From: Streptomyces griseiscabiei
GTDB taxonomy: Bacteria > Actinomycetota > Actinomycetes > Streptomycetales > Streptomycetaceae
Direction: 5' to 3'
DNA: 64,000 nucleotides
Assembly: GCF_020010925.1 (NCBI RefSeq)
Contig: NZ_JAGJBZ010000002.1
Location: 620,001 to 684,000, forward strand
Below are positions 32,368 to 41,714 of the stretch, piece after piece. Position numbers and translations under genes: made by a program. The notes under the pieces are model-generated. The model made no database searches. It was not told where the DNA came from and worked only from the letters and a program-made list of their open reading frames with translations. Within the stretch, counting starts at the first letter, position 1. Every line of letters starts with the position of its first letter.

Positions 32368-34080
32368 CTAGTCCGTCGGCCAGACCGTCATGTCGCCGTT
32401 GACGAAGCTGACGCCGCTGTCCGGCAGCGCGGTGGACTTCACCTGGACCACGAACAGGGCGATGTCCCCGGCGGGGGTCTTGAAGCACAGCTCGCTGCCG
32501 GCCGCCGCCGCGGCCAGCGGGAAGCGGTGGCTCGTGGCCCCGGTGAGGGCGATGCGGCACGATTCGAGCGTGGCGCCCGGCTCGGCGTACAGCATGGTGA
32601 GCACGCTCTTCTCGCTCTCCAGAGCGCAGCTGTCCTGCGCGCAGGTGAAGCGGATGTCGCCCTTGCGGTCGTCACGGACGTTCTTGTAGAGCGGTGCCCT
32701 GATGTCGAGGGAGTTCTTCTGGTTCAGGAACACCAGAGGGTTGGCGATGCCGCGGGGCTCGGCGGACCCGGTCGGGGAGGAGCCGGACGCCTCGGACGTG
32801 CCGCTGTCGGCCCCCTGAGATCCCGTGGTCCCCTCGGATTCCTTGGTTCCTCGGGATTCCTCGGTTTCCTTGGCCGACGAGGACGAGGACGAGGACGACG
32901 AGGAGGTCGTCACCCGGTCGCGGATCCGGTCCACCCCCTGCGCGACCGTCCAGACCAGGCCCGACAGCAGCAGGGAGCCGCCGACGACGGCCACGGCCGT
33001 GATCAGCGCGGTCCGGCGGCGTCGGGCGCGCCGCTGCTGAGGCCCCTCCGGTCTCGCGGGCCCGTGCGGACCCGTCACCGTCATGGGCCCGTGCAGCACC
33101 AGCGGCCCGTGCGGACCGAAGGACCGGGTCGGCGACAGCGGCGGCACCGGGTGGGCGACGGTGGGCCGTTGGGACGCCGCCGGGGGCGGTACCGGGACCT
33201 CCGGGCCCGTGACCTCACGCCAGACGGCCGGGCCGCCGCCCGTCCCGGTGTCCGGGCCCAGCTGGTCACGGCACCACGCGACGATCTCCGCCGGGCCGGG
33301 CCGCCGCGCCGGGTCGACGGCGAGACACCGGGCCATCATCGGGCGGAGCCGCTCCGGCAGCAGGGAGAGGTCGGGGGCCGAGTGCACGATCCGGTACAGC
33401 ACGCCGACCGAGGGCCCGTCGCCGTACAGCGGTTCGCCGAGCGCCGCGAACGCCGCCGTCTGCCCCAGCGCGAAGACATCGGTCGCCGTCGTGACGTCAC
33501 CCCCGGTCGCCTGTTCGGGGGCCATGAACTGGGGGGTGCCGACCGCGGTGCCGGTGGCCGTGTGCGAGGTGAGGTCGGCGGCCACCGAGATACCGAAGTC
33601 GATCACCCGGGGCCCGTCGGCGGCCAGCAGCACGTTCGACGGCTTCAGGTCGCGGTGCACGATGCCCTCGTCGTGGATGGCCTGCAGCGCCTCGGCCACC
33701 CCCGCCATCAGCCAGAGCACGGCGGGCACCGGCAGCGGGCCGCGTCTGCCGACGGCCTCCGCCAGGGAGGGGCCGGGCACGTAGAGCGTGGCCAGCCAGG
33801 GCGGTACGCCGTCCGCGTCGGCGTCGATCAGCTCGGCGGTGTACGCGCCCCGGACCCGCCGGGCCGCCTTGATCTCCCGGCCGAACCGCCGCCGGAAGGC
33901 CGGATCGTCGGCCAGCTCCGGGCGGACCACCTTGATCGCCACCGGTCTGCCGCCCTGTGTGTGCGACAGATAGACCCGGCCCATGCCACCCGCCCCGAGC
34001 CGGGCGGCGAGACGGTAGCCCGCCACCTGTGACGGGTCGTCCGACTGGAGCGGCTGGAACACCTCGGTCGCGTTGTTCAA
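32368..34080 (-). CDS. Membrane Ser/Thr protein kinase with extracellular domain
   Basis: Hanks-type kinase, about 570 residues. The kinase domain (about 20-290) has the glycine loop LGAGGMGRVYL, the ATP-binding Lys in VAIKVV, HRDLKPSN, DFGIS and GTPQFMAPEQ. A Pro-rich linker leads to one transmembrane segment (ALITAVAVVGGSLLLSGLVW), then a long serine run and Glu/Gly-rich stalk, then an outer domain with cysteine pairs (FTCAQDSCAL, ESCRIAL, ELCFKT). The outer domain resembles no family I recognise and may sense a ligand. The start is TTG 34080, with AGGGGGACG at proper spacing; no ATG or GTG fits better. The frame stays open through the next gene, but that extension is antisense noise. Confidence 0.9.
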   Translation of the reverse strand: MNNATEVFQPLQSDDPSQVAGYRLAARLGAGGMGRVYLSHTQGGRPVAIKVVRPELADDPAFRRRFGREIKAARRVRGAYTAELIDADADGVPPWLATLYVPGPSLAEAVGRRGPLPVPAVLWLMAGVAEALQAIHDEGIVHRDLKPSNVLLAADGPRVIDFGISVAADLTSHTATGTAVGTPQFMAPEQATGGDVTTATDVFALGQTAAFAALGEPLYGDGPSVGVLYRIVHSAPDLSLLPERLRPMMARCLAVDPARRPGPAEIVAWCRDQLGPDTGTGGGPAVWREVTGPEVPVPPPAASQRPTVAHPVPPLSPTRSFGPHGPLVLHGPMTVTGPHGPARPEGPQQRRARRRRTALITAVAVVGGSLLLSGLVWTVAQGVDRIRDRVTTSSSSSSSSSSAKETEESRGTKESEGTTGSQGADSGTSEASGSSPTGSAEPRGIANPLVFLNQKNSLDIRAPLYKNVRDDRKGDIRFTCAQDSCALESEKSVLTMLYAEPGATLESCRIALTGATSHRFPLAAAAAGSELCFKTPAGDIALFVVQVKSTALPDSGVSFVNGDMTVWPTD

Positions 34081-34220
34081 CGGTGTACGTCCCCCTGCTG
34101 TCCTGATCTCCCCCGAAGCATCGGTCCGATGATCCGACCGACAGGAGCAGCCTAAAGGTTGTTGTGTGCACGCTGATCCGAGTTGCGTCGGAAGGGGACC
34201 GAGGCCGGCCCGACCGGACG

Positions 34221-35405
34221 TCAGAGCCGCGCTCCCTTGAGCGCCATGTGCAGCAGCAGCCGGTCCTCGCCGTCCGTCAGGCGCAGCCCGGTGAGCGCTT
34301 CGACGCGGGAGAGGCGGTAGTAGAGCGTCTGACGGTGGATACCCAGCTCGGCGGCGGTGTGCCCCGCCCGGCCCGCGTGGTCGAGGAACGCCTCGGCGGT
34401 GCGGGCGAGTTCGCGGTGGGCGGGGGCCAGGAGGGCGCGGACGGACGGGTCCTGCGGGGTGTCGCGGGGGAGCGCGGTGAGCAGGCGGTACGGGCCGATG
34501 GAACGCCACTGGGCGACCGGGCCGAGCCGTGGCTCCGCCAGCGCCGCGCGGGCCGCCGCCGAGGCCTCCCGCCAGTCGGTGCCCAGTTCGGAGAGCCCGG
34601 CGCGAGCGCCCGAGACACCCGCCGCCGCGTGCGCGCCCGCGCGCTCCAGGAGCCGGGCCGCCGCCGTGAGCGCCGGGGCAGGAACGTCCGCCGAGCGGAG
34701 CCGCACCAGCAGGGCCAGGCCCTGGCCCGCCGCACCCCACGGCACCGTGCACAGCGCGGTCGCCCCCGGCACCGTACGGAACGACGGGGCGTCGTCCGGG
34801 TCGGCGGACGGCCAGGGGGCGACGCACACCATCGTGTGGACGCCGTCGGCGCGGGGGCCGAGGGCCGCGCGCAGCTCCGCCACCGCCATGTCGTGCTCCC
34901 AGTCGCGCTCCGCGGTGAGCACCGCGCGCAGCTCGCGGGTGAGGTCCGCGCCGGCCTGGGCCTCGTCCGCGAGGAGGGCGCCGATCCGGGAGGCGACCGC
35001 CATCGCGGCTTCCAGCTGGGCGTGGGTCGGGCCCGGGTCGCCGTCCAGGAGCCAGACGTAGCCGAGGACGACACCCCGGTGGCGTACGGGGAGGCAGACG
35101 CGGCCCCGGAGCACCCCGGCCTCCGGGGTCGGCGGGATACGGACCGGGGCCGTCGCCCGGGTGATGCCGAAGCCCTCGAACCACTCCCGGACCGCCGCCG
35201 TCGAGCGGCGGGTCAGGATCGAGCGGGTGCGGACCGGGTCCAGGGCCGACGGATCGAGATCGCCCTCGCTGTCGTACGCGCCGAAGGCGATCAGCTCGAA
35301 GTCGCGGTTCTCCAGCGTCGCCGGGGCGCCGAGCAGCCCGGAGATCTCGTCGACGAGGTCCTGGTAGGCACCCACGGGGTGGGGCGAGGGGCTTTCGGGC
35401 GTCAC
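34221..35405 (-). CDS. PucR-family regulator, probable proline catabolism activator
   Basis: About 394 residues. The N-terminal and middle part resembles GAF-type sensing domains ([21 protein letters not shown]). The C-terminal HTH_30 helix-turn-helix, [20 protein letters not shown], is the PucR/CdaR hallmark. It is divergent from proline dehydrogenase and pruA, and PucR-type proteins control proline use in actinobacteria, so it probably regulates them. The GTG at 35405 is chosen; an ATG at 35444 would add 13 residues and neither has a clear ribosome site. Confidence 0.85.
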   Translation of the reverse strand: MTPESPSPHPVGAYQDLVDEISGLLGAPATLENRDFELIAFGAYDSEGDLDPSALDPVRTRSILTRRSTAAVREWFEGFGITRATAPVRIPPTPEAGVLRGRVCLPVRHRGVVLGYVWLLDGDPGPTHAQLEAAMAVASRIGALLADEAQAGADLTRELRAVLTAERDWEHDMAVAELRAALGPRADGVHTMVCVAPWPSADPDDAPSFRTVPGATALCTVPWGAAGQGLALLVRLRSADVPAPALTAAARLLERAGAHAAAGVSGARAGLSELGTDWREASAAARAALAEPRLGPVAQWRSIGPYRLLTALPRDTPQDPSVRALLAPAHRELARTAEAFLDHAGRAGHTAAELGIHRQTLYYRLSRVEALTGLRLTDGEDRLLLHMALKGARL

Positions 35406-35427
35406 CCGGGCATTGTCGCGTACTCCC

Positions 35428-35508
35428 GGGGATCCTTCATACATCTGTCTGAGATCTGCGGCACGGATACGTGACAGCTGTCGATGGCCGCCGTACGGGG
35501 GGATCCTT
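35428..35508. promoter_or_regulatory. Direct repeats and palindrome in the proline divergon
   Basis: GGGGATCCTT occurs at 35428-35437 and again at 35499-35508. Between them lies the perfect palindrome GACAGCTGTC (35473-35482). The sites span the gap between the regulator and the proline dehydrogenase start and are candidate operator half-sites. Confidence 0.4.
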
Positions 35509-35551
35509 AGGTTTCACGGTGGTTCTATCTGCTGGTCTGTGGAGGTGCCCC

Positions 35552-36478
35552 GTGCTGGGTCCCGTGATTCTCGCCGCGTCGCGCAGCGACCGGATGCGAC
35601 GCCTGATCTCGGCGGCGCCCGTCACCAAGCAGGTCGTCGACCGCTTCATCCCCGGTGAACGGGTCGACGACATCGTCCCGGTCGTCCGGGACCTCACGGG
35701 CAGGGGCCTGGAGGTGACGCTGGACGTCGTCGGCGAGGACATCACCCGTCCGGAGCAGGCCGCCGCCGCCCGTGACGCCTATCTGGAGCTGATCGACCGG
35801 CTGAAGGAACTGGAGCTGGGCGAGCGCGCCGAGATGTCGGTCAAGCTCTCCCTCTTCGGCCAGGCGCTGGAGCGCGGTCACGAGCTGGCCCTCGCCAACG
35901 TCCGCCCGGTCGTCGAGGCCGCCGCGGCGATCGGGACCACGGTCACGCTCGACGCCGAGGACCACACCACCCTCGACTCGATGTTCGCCATCCACGACGA
36001 GCTGCGCCGGGACTTCCCGCAGACGGGGTGCGTCATCCAGGCCTACCTGTTCCGCACCGAGGCCGACGCCCGCCGCCTCGCCGAGAACGGCAGCCGGGTG
36101 CGGCTGGTCAAGGGCGCCTACAAGGAGCCCGTCTCCGTCGCCTTCCAGCAGAAGGCCGAGATCGACAAGGCGTACGTCCGCGTCCTGAAGATCCTGATGG
36201 ACGGGGAGGGGTACCCGATGATCGGGTCCCACGACCCGCGCCTGATCTCCATCGCCCAGGAACTCGCCCGCCGGGCCGGGCGCAAGCCCGACGAGTACGA
36301 GTTCCAGATGCTGTACGGCATCCGCGGCGACGAGCATCTGCGGCTCGCCGCCGAGGGACACCGGATGCGGGTCTACACCGCGTACGGCACCGACTGGTAC
36401 GGCTATTTCATGCGCCGCCTCGCGGAGAAGCCGGCGAACCTGCGCTTCTTCGCCCGCTCGATGGTCAGCAAGGGCTGA
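35552..36478 (+). CDS. Proline dehydrogenase
   Basis: FAD enzyme oxidising L-proline to pyrroline-5-carboxylate, here as a separate protein rather than a PutA fusion. The 308-residue product has the PRODH barrel. Visible motifs are KLSLFGQAL, TVTLDAEDHTTLDS, FRTEADARRL, RLVKGAYKEP with the conserved Lys, IGSHDPRLI and EYEFQMLYGIR. The GTG at 35552 is preceded by TGTGGAGGTGCCCC at ideal spacing. pruA follows 77 bases later. Together they form the proline-to-glutamate pathway. Confidence 0.95.
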   Translation: MLGPVILAASRSDRMRRLISAAPVTKQVVDRFIPGERVDDIVPVVRDLTGRGLEVTLDVVGEDITRPEQAAAARDAYLELIDRLKELELGERAEMSVKLSLFGQALERGHELALANVRPVVEAAAAIGTTVTLDAEDHTTLDSMFAIHDELRRDFPQTGCVIQAYLFRTEADARRLAENGSRVRLVKGAYKEPVSVAFQQKAEIDKAYVRVLKILMDGEGYPMIGSHDPRLISIAQELARRAGRKPDEYEFQMLYGIRGDEHLRLAAEGHRMRVYTAYGTDWYGYFMRRLAEKPANLRFFARSMVSKG

Positions 36479-36555
36479 GCCGCCGCTCGCCGAGGACACC
36501 ACCCGGCACACGACACCGCTCACGACACCGCTCACGTCAAGGAGACATGGAAACC

Positions 36556-38187
36556 ATGGACGCTGTGACCCAGGTCCCCACCCCCGTCAACGAGCCGGTG
36601 CACGGCTACGCCCCCGGCTCGCCCGAGCGGGCCCGGCTGGAGGCCAGGCTGAAGGAGCTGGCCGAGAACCCGGTCGAGCTGCCGATGACCATCGGCGGGG
36701 AGAAGCGGATGGGCGGCGGCGACCGCTTCGACGTCGTCCAGCCGCACAACCACAAGGCCCGCCTCGGCACCTACGCCAACGCCACCCGGCAGGACGCCCG
36801 GGACGCCATCGACGCGGCCCTCGCCGCCGCGCCCGCCTGGCGCGCGATGTCCTTCGACGACCGCGCCGCGATCATCCTGCGCGCCGCCGAACTGCTCGCC
36901 GGCCCCTGGCGCGAGACGCTGGCCGCCTCCACCATGCTGGGCCAGTCGAAGACCGCCCAGCAGGCCGAGATCGACTGCCCCTGCGAACTGGTCGACTTCT
37001 GGCGCTTCAACGTCAAGTACGCCCGTGACCTGCTCGCCGAGCAGCCGCCGGCGAACTCCCCGGGCGTCTGGAACCGCCTCGACCACCGCCCCCTCGAAGG
37101 CTTCGTCTACGCGATCACGCCCTTCAACTTCAGCGCGATCGCGGGCAATCTGCCGACCGCCCCGGCCCTGATGGGCAATGTCGTCGTCTGGAAGCCGTCG
37201 CCGACCCAGACCCACGCCGCCGTGCTGCTGATGCGGCTGCTGGAGGAGGCGGGGCTGCCCAAGGGCGTCATCAACCTCGTCACCGGCGACGGCATCGAGG
37301 TCTCCGAGGTCGCCCTCGAACACCGTGACCTCGCCGGCATCCACTTCACCGGCTCGACCAAGACCTTCCAGTACCTGTGGAAGACGGTCGGCGCGAACAT
37401 CGAGAAGTACCGCTCCTACCCGCGCCTGGTCGGCGAGACCGGCGGCAAGGACTTCGTGGTCGCCCACCCGAGCGCCGACCGCGCGGTGCTCAAGACCGCG
37501 CTCACCCGGGGCGCCTTCGAGTACCAGGGCCAGAAGTGCAGCGCGACCTCCCGGGCGTACATCCCGGCGTCGATCTGGAACTCCGGCTTCAAGGAGGAGT
37601 TCGCCGCCGAGGTCGACTACCTGACCATGGGCGATGTCACCGACCTCGCCAACTTCGTCGGCGCCGTCATCGACGAGCGCGCCTTCGCCAAGAACAAGGC
37701 GGCCATCGACCGCGCCAAGGCCGACCCGACCTGCACGATCGTCGCGGGCGGCTCCTACGACGACTCGGTCGGCTACTTCGTCCGCCCGACCGTCGTGGAG
37801 TGCACCGACCCGGCCAACGAGGTCTTCACCACCGAGTACTTCGGCCCGTTCCTCGCCGTGCACGTGTACGAGGACGACGAGTACGACGCCATGCTGGCCC
37901 AGATGGAGTCGGTCTCCGACTACGCCCTGACCGGCGCGGTCATCTCCGGGGACCGCGCGGCGGCGGCGTACACGATGGAGAAGCTGCGCTACGCGGCCGG
38001 CAACTTCTACATCAACGACAAGTCCACCGGTGCGGTCGTCGGGCAGCAGCCCTTCGGCGGCGGGCGGGCCTCCGGCACCAACGACAAGGCCGGGGCCCCG
38101 CAGAACCTGATGCGCTGGACCCTGACCCGCGCGATCAAGGAGACCCTGGTGGCGCCGACGGACTACACGTACCCGCACATGGGCTGA
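36556..38187 (+). CDS. pruA: L-glutamate gamma-semialdehyde (P5C) dehydrogenase
   Basis: NAD-dependent aldehyde dehydrogenase that converts P5C/glutamate semialdehyde to glutamate, completing proline breakdown. The 543 residues show the cofactor-binding region ITPFNFSAIAGNLPTAPALM, GIHFTGSTKTFQYLW, the catalytic Glu in LVGETGGKDFV and the nucleophile Cys in FEYQGQKCSATSRAY, and the C-terminal QPFGGGRASGTNDKAG signature of the PutA/PruA branch. ATG 36556 is about 11 bases from AAGGAG; ATG 36547 is also in frame but too close. A terminator follows. Confidence 0.96.
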   Translation: MDAVTQVPTPVNEPVHGYAPGSPERARLEARLKELAENPVELPMTIGGEKRMGGGDRFDVVQPHNHKARLGTYANATRQDARDAIDAALAAAPAWRAMSFDDRAAIILRAAELLAGPWRETLAASTMLGQSKTAQQAEIDCPCELVDFWRFNVKYARDLLAEQPPANSPGVWNRLDHRPLEGFVYAITPFNFSAIAGNLPTAPALMGNVVVWKPSPTQTHAAVLLMRLLEEAGLPKGVINLVTGDGIEVSEVALEHRDLAGIHFTGSTKTFQYLWKTVGANIEKYRSYPRLVGETGGKDFVVAHPSADRAVLKTALTRGAFEYQGQKCSATSRAYIPASIWNSGFKEEFAAEVDYLTMGDVTDLANFVGAVIDERAFAKNKAAIDRAKADPTCTIVAGGSYDDSVGYFVRPTVVECTDPANEVFTTEYFGPFLAVHVYEDDEYDAMLAQMESVSDYALTGAVISGDRAAAAYTMEKLRYAAGNFYINDKSTGAVVGQQPFGGGRASGTNDKAGAPQNLMRWTLTRAIKETLVAPTDYTYPHMG

Positions 38188-38210
38188 GATCGGCCACGCC
38201 CCTCTTCCGT

Positions 38211-38242
38211 GACCCCCTGAGCGCGTTCCGGCTCGGGGGGTC
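38211..38242 (+). terminator. pruA terminator
   Basis: GACCCCCTGAGC (38211-38222) and GCTCGGGGGGTC (38231-38242) form a 12-bp stem with one wobble and an eight-base loop, 23 bases after the pruA stop. Confidence 0.8.
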
Positions 38243-38263
38243 CGGTGCGTGGGCGGCTGCGGG

Positions 38264-38297
38264 TGCGCGAGAAGCCCCCACCGGACCCGCACCCGAC
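38264..38297. repeat. Solitary half of the dispersed palindromic element
   Basis: TGCGCGAGAAGCCCCCACCG and the next bases to 38297 match the right-hand outer arm of the other copies, but no left arm or core is present, so this looks like a decayed or half element. It sits between the pruA terminator and the dyad upstream of the 43-residue gene. Confidence 0.6.
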
Positions 38298-38314
38298 ATG
38301 TGACGCAACCCGCC

Positions 38315-38351
38315 GTCTCAGATAGTAGGAAGTCCGACTACTTGTAGAGAC
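38315..38351. promoter_or_regulatory. Two-layer dyad upstream of the 43-residue gene
   Basis: GTCTC-N4-AGTAG-N9-CTACT-N4-GAGAC is symmetrical at both distances over 37 bases and is much AT-richer than its surroundings. It lies about 180 bases before the small gene. It could be an operator or part of a promoter region; the rest of the 38352-38520 stretch holds no gene I can support. Confidence 0.4.
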
Positions 38352-38530
38352 AGACGCGCGCCTCTCGCCTAGCTTTGTAGGAGCCGAACGTCTCGCTCGA
38401 TCCAGCGAATGGCGGTCGTGAGCCGGAGCCCGAGGCAGGCAACCCCTGCGGCCCCGCTCCCCGCCCCACCCGGCGTCTCGTACCCCTCCCGTTTCCGTAC
38501 TCCGGAATGCCTCGAAGGAGTCGATTCCCC

Positions 38531-38662
38531 ATGGCCGAGACGACCGTCCGCCGCCGAGTCCGTCACATCTCCCGGACCACCGAGTCCGACCGCAAGAACG
38601 CCGCCGCCGCCCTTCAGCGCGCCCTCGACCGCAGGGACAACGGCGGTTCGACCGGGCACTGA
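38531..38662 (+). CDS. 43-residue basic small protein
   Basis: Function unknown. Product starts MAETTVRRRVRHISRTTESD and ends RRDNGGSTGH; it is Arg-rich and probably helical in the middle (KNAAAALQRALDRR). The ATG at 38531 has a strong site, CTCGAAGGAGTC, ten bases upstream. It stands alone between pruA and the convergent phosphoesterase, with a long leader carrying the 38315-38351 dyad. Size and ribosome site support a real gene, although it is too short for codon statistics. Confidence 0.65.
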   Translation: MAETTVRRRVRHISRTTESDRKNAAAALQRALDRRDNGGSTGH

Positions 38663-38750
38663 GCGCCCCCGTCAGCCGGGAGCCGCACCCCTTCGGCGTG
38701 CGGCGCGGCCACGGGTGGACGCCCGCGCCGCGCCGTACCCCGAAGCGGAC

Positions 38751-40334
38751 TCACGCCCCGCGCCGCACCTCGAAGTGGTCCACGCGCTCGCCGTCCTGGG
38801 CCAGCGCCGACACCTTCAGGACCGGGCGCGCGCCGCTCTCCACCTCCACGGAGAGCAGGGAGAAGCCCCGGTAGCGCACCCGTGACCACTCCACCGTCTC
38901 CGCCTTCGACCTGCGCGACTTCGTCCACTCGAAGGTCTCGACGGCGTCGTGGCGGGTGACGTGCCCCTCGTAGCTCTCCTTCACGCCCGACGGGAAGCCG
39001 TACAGGTCGCGCCCGCCGCCGCCCGCCGTGACGTACACGATCCCGTCCCGGGTCGGGTCGGTCGACGCGCCGATCGGGACCGCCCTGCCGACCTCGCCGT
39101 CCTTGACGGCGTCGGTCCGCTCGTAGACATGGTTGTGGCCGTTGACCACCAGATCCACCTGGTGCTTGGTGAACAGCGGCAGCCAGGTGTCGCGGACACC
39201 GCCGTCGGAGGCGTGCGCGGACGTCGAGTAGGCGCAGTGGTGGAAGAAGACGACGATGAAGTCGACGCCCTTCGCCGCCCGCAGCTCGCCGAGCTTCCGG
39301 TCCAGCCACGCGGTCTGCCGGCCGCCGGAGTAGCCGAAGTTGGCGGGGATCTCGTACGAGACGTCGTTCGCGTCCAGCGCCACGAAGCCGACGTTGCCGT
39401 AGGTGAACGCGTACACCCCCGGGGACGAGCGCGGGTCGAAGCCGTTGTCCGGGAGGGACCAGCGGGCGAGCTGGCCGCCGTAGCCGTCCGGCGAGTACCA
39501 GGCCTCCATGTCGTGGTTGCCGGTGGTCACCATCCACGGCACGGACCGGGCCACCGACTCGTTCTGCTTGAGGAACAGGTCCCAGAACGCGGGGTCGTAG
39601 CCGTCCGACTCCACCCCCTTGCCGTTGCCGTTCGCGTAGCAGATGTCGCCCGCGTGGAGATGGAAGGCGGGCTTCTGGCGGACGATCAGGTTGTCGTTGG
39701 CCGCCGCGGCCTTGCCGACGCCCTGGTCGCCGAACGCGGTGAACACGAACGTCCCGGGCGCGGCCGGCGCGGTGCGGAAGCTGCCGATCGTCGAGCGGCG
39801 CTCCGGGGAGGCCGGGTCGAAGCCCTCGTGCCCGACGCCGTAGTAGTACGTCGTGCCGGGGCGCAGCCCGTCCAGCGCCGCGTGCAGGTAGTACTGCTCC
39901 AGTTCCAGGCGTACGCCCTCGACGCCCGGCGTGTGCAGGGCGCGGACCTCGGCCTCGATCCTCCGGGTCAGCTCCTCCGGCTTCAGACCCACCCGGAGGT
40001 ACGGCTTCCTCACCGCGAGCGGTACCTGCCAGGAGATCCGCATCTGGGTCTTCGGGTCGCCGCCGAAGGCCAGATGGCGGCCGAAGGGGGTGACGGCGGA
40101 GCCGGGGAGCCCGGACGTGGCGGGCGACGGGGACGAGGACGACGAGGTCGTCGCGTTCGGCGAGGCCGACGATCCGGAGCCGCCGCAGCCGGTCAGCAGC
40201 CCGCCCGCCGCGAGCGAGCCGGCCGTCACCAGCGTGCGGCGGCGCGTCAGCTTCGTACGCAGGTACTCGTGCTGCTCGGCCATGCTCATCCGGCGCGCGA
40301 GCTGCGGCGGGATGCCGAAGTCGGGTATATCCAT
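38751..40334 (-). CDS. Secreted purple-acid-phosphatase-like metallophosphoesterase
   Basis: About 527 residues. A twin-arginine motif (LTRRRTLVTAGSLAAGGLL) lies near residue 30 and ends in LTGC, so export by Tat and lipid anchoring are likely. A Ser-rich linker precedes an N-terminal fibronectin-like domain (TQMRISWQVP ... GTTYYYGVG) and the metallophosphoesterase domain. Metal-ligand motifs are FTAFGDQG, HAGDICYANG, VTTGNHDME, VVFFHHCAYS and VNGHNHVYER. Phosphate scavenging from organic esters is the usual role. The ATG at 40334 starts MDIPDFGIPPQLARRMS; the preceding frame is open but unconvincing. No regulator is nearby. Confidence 0.92.
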   Translation of the reverse strand: MDIPDFGIPPQLARRMSMAEQHEYLRTKLTRRRTLVTAGSLAAGGLLTGCGGSGSSASPNATTSSSSSPSPATSGLPGSAVTPFGRHLAFGGDPKTQMRISWQVPLAVRKPYLRVGLKPEELTRRIEAEVRALHTPGVEGVRLELEQYYLHAALDGLRPGTTYYYGVGHEGFDPASPERRSTIGSFRTAPAAPGTFVFTAFGDQGVGKAAAANDNLIVRQKPAFHLHAGDICYANGNGKGVESDGYDPAFWDLFLKQNESVARSVPWMVTTGNHDMEAWYSPDGYGGQLARWSLPDNGFDPRSSPGVYAFTYGNVGFVALDANDVSYEIPANFGYSGGRQTAWLDRKLGELRAAKGVDFIVVFFHHCAYSTSAHASDGGVRDTWLPLFTKHQVDLVVNGHNHVYERTDAVKDGEVGRAVPIGASTDPTRDGIVYVTAGGGGRDLYGFPSGVKESYEGHVTRHDAVETFEWTKSRRSKAETVEWSRVRYRGFSLLSVEVESGARPVLKVSALAQDGERVDHFEVRRGA

Positions 40335-40500
40335 GCAGTCGAAGTTCCCAGCGAATCCCAACACCCGCCCCCCGTACGGGTGAACGCGGGGTGACGTGTG
40401 GGCACCGTCACCCTCCGCCGCCGCCCTCCGGTCACCCCTTCGCGCGTCCGTATCGCGGACACCCCATGTCATCCCCTGGGACAAGGAGTACGGTGCCGTC

Positions 40501-41544
40501 ATGTCTCGCAGCCTGAATCTCGCAGTGATCCCCGGTGACGGCATCGGTCAGGAAGTCGTGGCGCAGGGGCTCAAGGTCCTCTCCGCCGTCCTTCCGCAGG
40601 ACGTGAAGCTGGAGACCAAGGAGTTCGACTTCGGCGCCCGGCGCTACCACGCCACCGGTGAGACCCTCACCGACGCCGACCTCGACGCGCTGAAGAAGCA
40701 CGACGCGATCCTGCTCGGCGCCATCGGCGACCCGAGCGTCCCCTCCGGGGTCCTGGAGCGCGGCTTCCTGCTCAAGCTCCGCTTCGCCTTCGACCACCAC
40801 GTGAACCTGCGTCCGTCGAAGCTGCTCCCCGGTGTCGCCACCCCGCTCGCCGGTCAGCCCGAGATCGACTTCGTCGTGGTCCGCGAGGGCACCGAGGGCC
40901 CGTACACGGGCAACGGCGGCACCATCAGGAAGGGCACCGAGCACGAGGTCGCCACCGAGGTCTCCGTGAACACGGCCTTCGGTGTGGAGCGCGTGGTCCG
41001 CGACGCGTTCGCCCGCGCCCAGGCCCGCCCGCGCAAGAAGCTCACCCTCGTCCACAAGAACAACGTGCTGACCTTCGCCGGTCACCTGTGGACGAACATC
41101 TTCAACAAGGTGGCCGAGGAGTTCCCCGAGGTCACCACCGACTACATCCACGTCGACGCGGCCACCATCTACCTGGTCACCGACCCGGCCCGGTTCGACG
41201 TGATCGTCACCGACAACCTCTTCGGCGACATCATCACCGACCTCGCCGCGGCCGTCTCCGGCGGCATCGGCGTCGCCGCCAGCGGGAACATCAACCCGTC
41301 CGGCGAGTACCCCTCGATGTTCGAGCCGGTGCACGGCTCCGCGCCCGACATCGCCGGCCAGGGCAAGGCCGACCCCTCCGCCACGGTCCTGTCCGTCGCC
41401 CTGCTCCTGCGCCACCTCGGCTACGAGACCGAGGCCGCGCGGATCGAGGAGGCCGTCTCCACCGACCTCGCGGAGCGCGTGGGCAAGCCCGCCCGTTCGA
41501 CGGACGAGATCGGCGACGCGCTCGCCGTACGAGTAGCCGGCTGA
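40501..41544 (+). CDS. leuB: 3-isopropylmalate dehydrogenase
   Basis: NAD-dependent oxidative decarboxylase of leucine synthesis, which also acts on 3-methylmalate (erythro-beta-methylmalate) in the citramalate route to isoleucine. The 347-residue product starts [20 protein letters not shown], and has [15 protein letters not shown] with substrate-binding residues, KNNVLTF, the metal-binding [20 protein letters not shown] and [22 protein letters not shown] 40501 follows CAAGGAGTACGG. A terminator ends the transcript before ilvE. Confidence 0.95.
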   Translation: MSRSLNLAVIPGDGIGQEVVAQGLKVLSAVLPQDVKLETKEFDFGARRYHATGETLTDADLDALKKHDAILLGAIGDPSVPSGVLERGFLLKLRFAFDHHVNLRPSKLLPGVATPLAGQPEIDFVVVREGTEGPYTGNGGTIRKGTEHEVATEVSVNTAFGVERVVRDAFARAQARPRKKLTLVHKNNVLTFAGHLWTNIFNKVAEEFPEVTTDYIHVDAATIYLVTDPARFDVIVTDNLFGDIITDLAAAVSGGIGVAASGNINPSGEYPSMFEPVHGSAPDIAGQGKADPSATVLSVALLLRHLGYETEAARIEEAVSTDLAERVGKPARSTDEIGDALAVRVAG

Positions 41545-41570
41545 CCCGCCGCGCCACTCGAAGTTCTTTC

Positions 41571-41605
41571 GAAGCCGCCGGGTCGCACCAGCACCCGGCG
41601 GCTTC
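41571..41605 (+). terminator. leuB terminator
   Basis: GAAGCCGCCGGGT (41571-41583) and ACCCGGCGGCTTC (41593-41605) form a perfect 13-bp stem with a nine-base loop, 26 bases after leuB. Confidence 0.88.
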
Positions 41606-41688
41606 CGTATGACTTCCCCATGGTCCCGCCGGGTGTCACCATCATCCCTGGGTCGCATTCACGCCGTTTTCGTCCGCCGACTCCGCTT

Positions 41689-41696
41689 GCGATAAT
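41689..41696 (+). promoter_or_regulatory. Extended -10 promoter element of ilvE
   Basis: The extended -10 TGCGATAAT ends at 41696. The -35 region is weak. A start near 41703 would put a 31-codon leader ORF (41715-41810) first in the transcript. Confidence 0.5.
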
Positions 41697-41714
41697 CGAA
41701 CGCGGAGCCGCCGA

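Noticed and set aside
34081..35184. The kinase frame continues upstream for over 360 more codons
   Set aside because: That stretch overlaps the PucR-type gene in another frame and lacks any kinase homology; TTG 34080 with its ribosome site is better.
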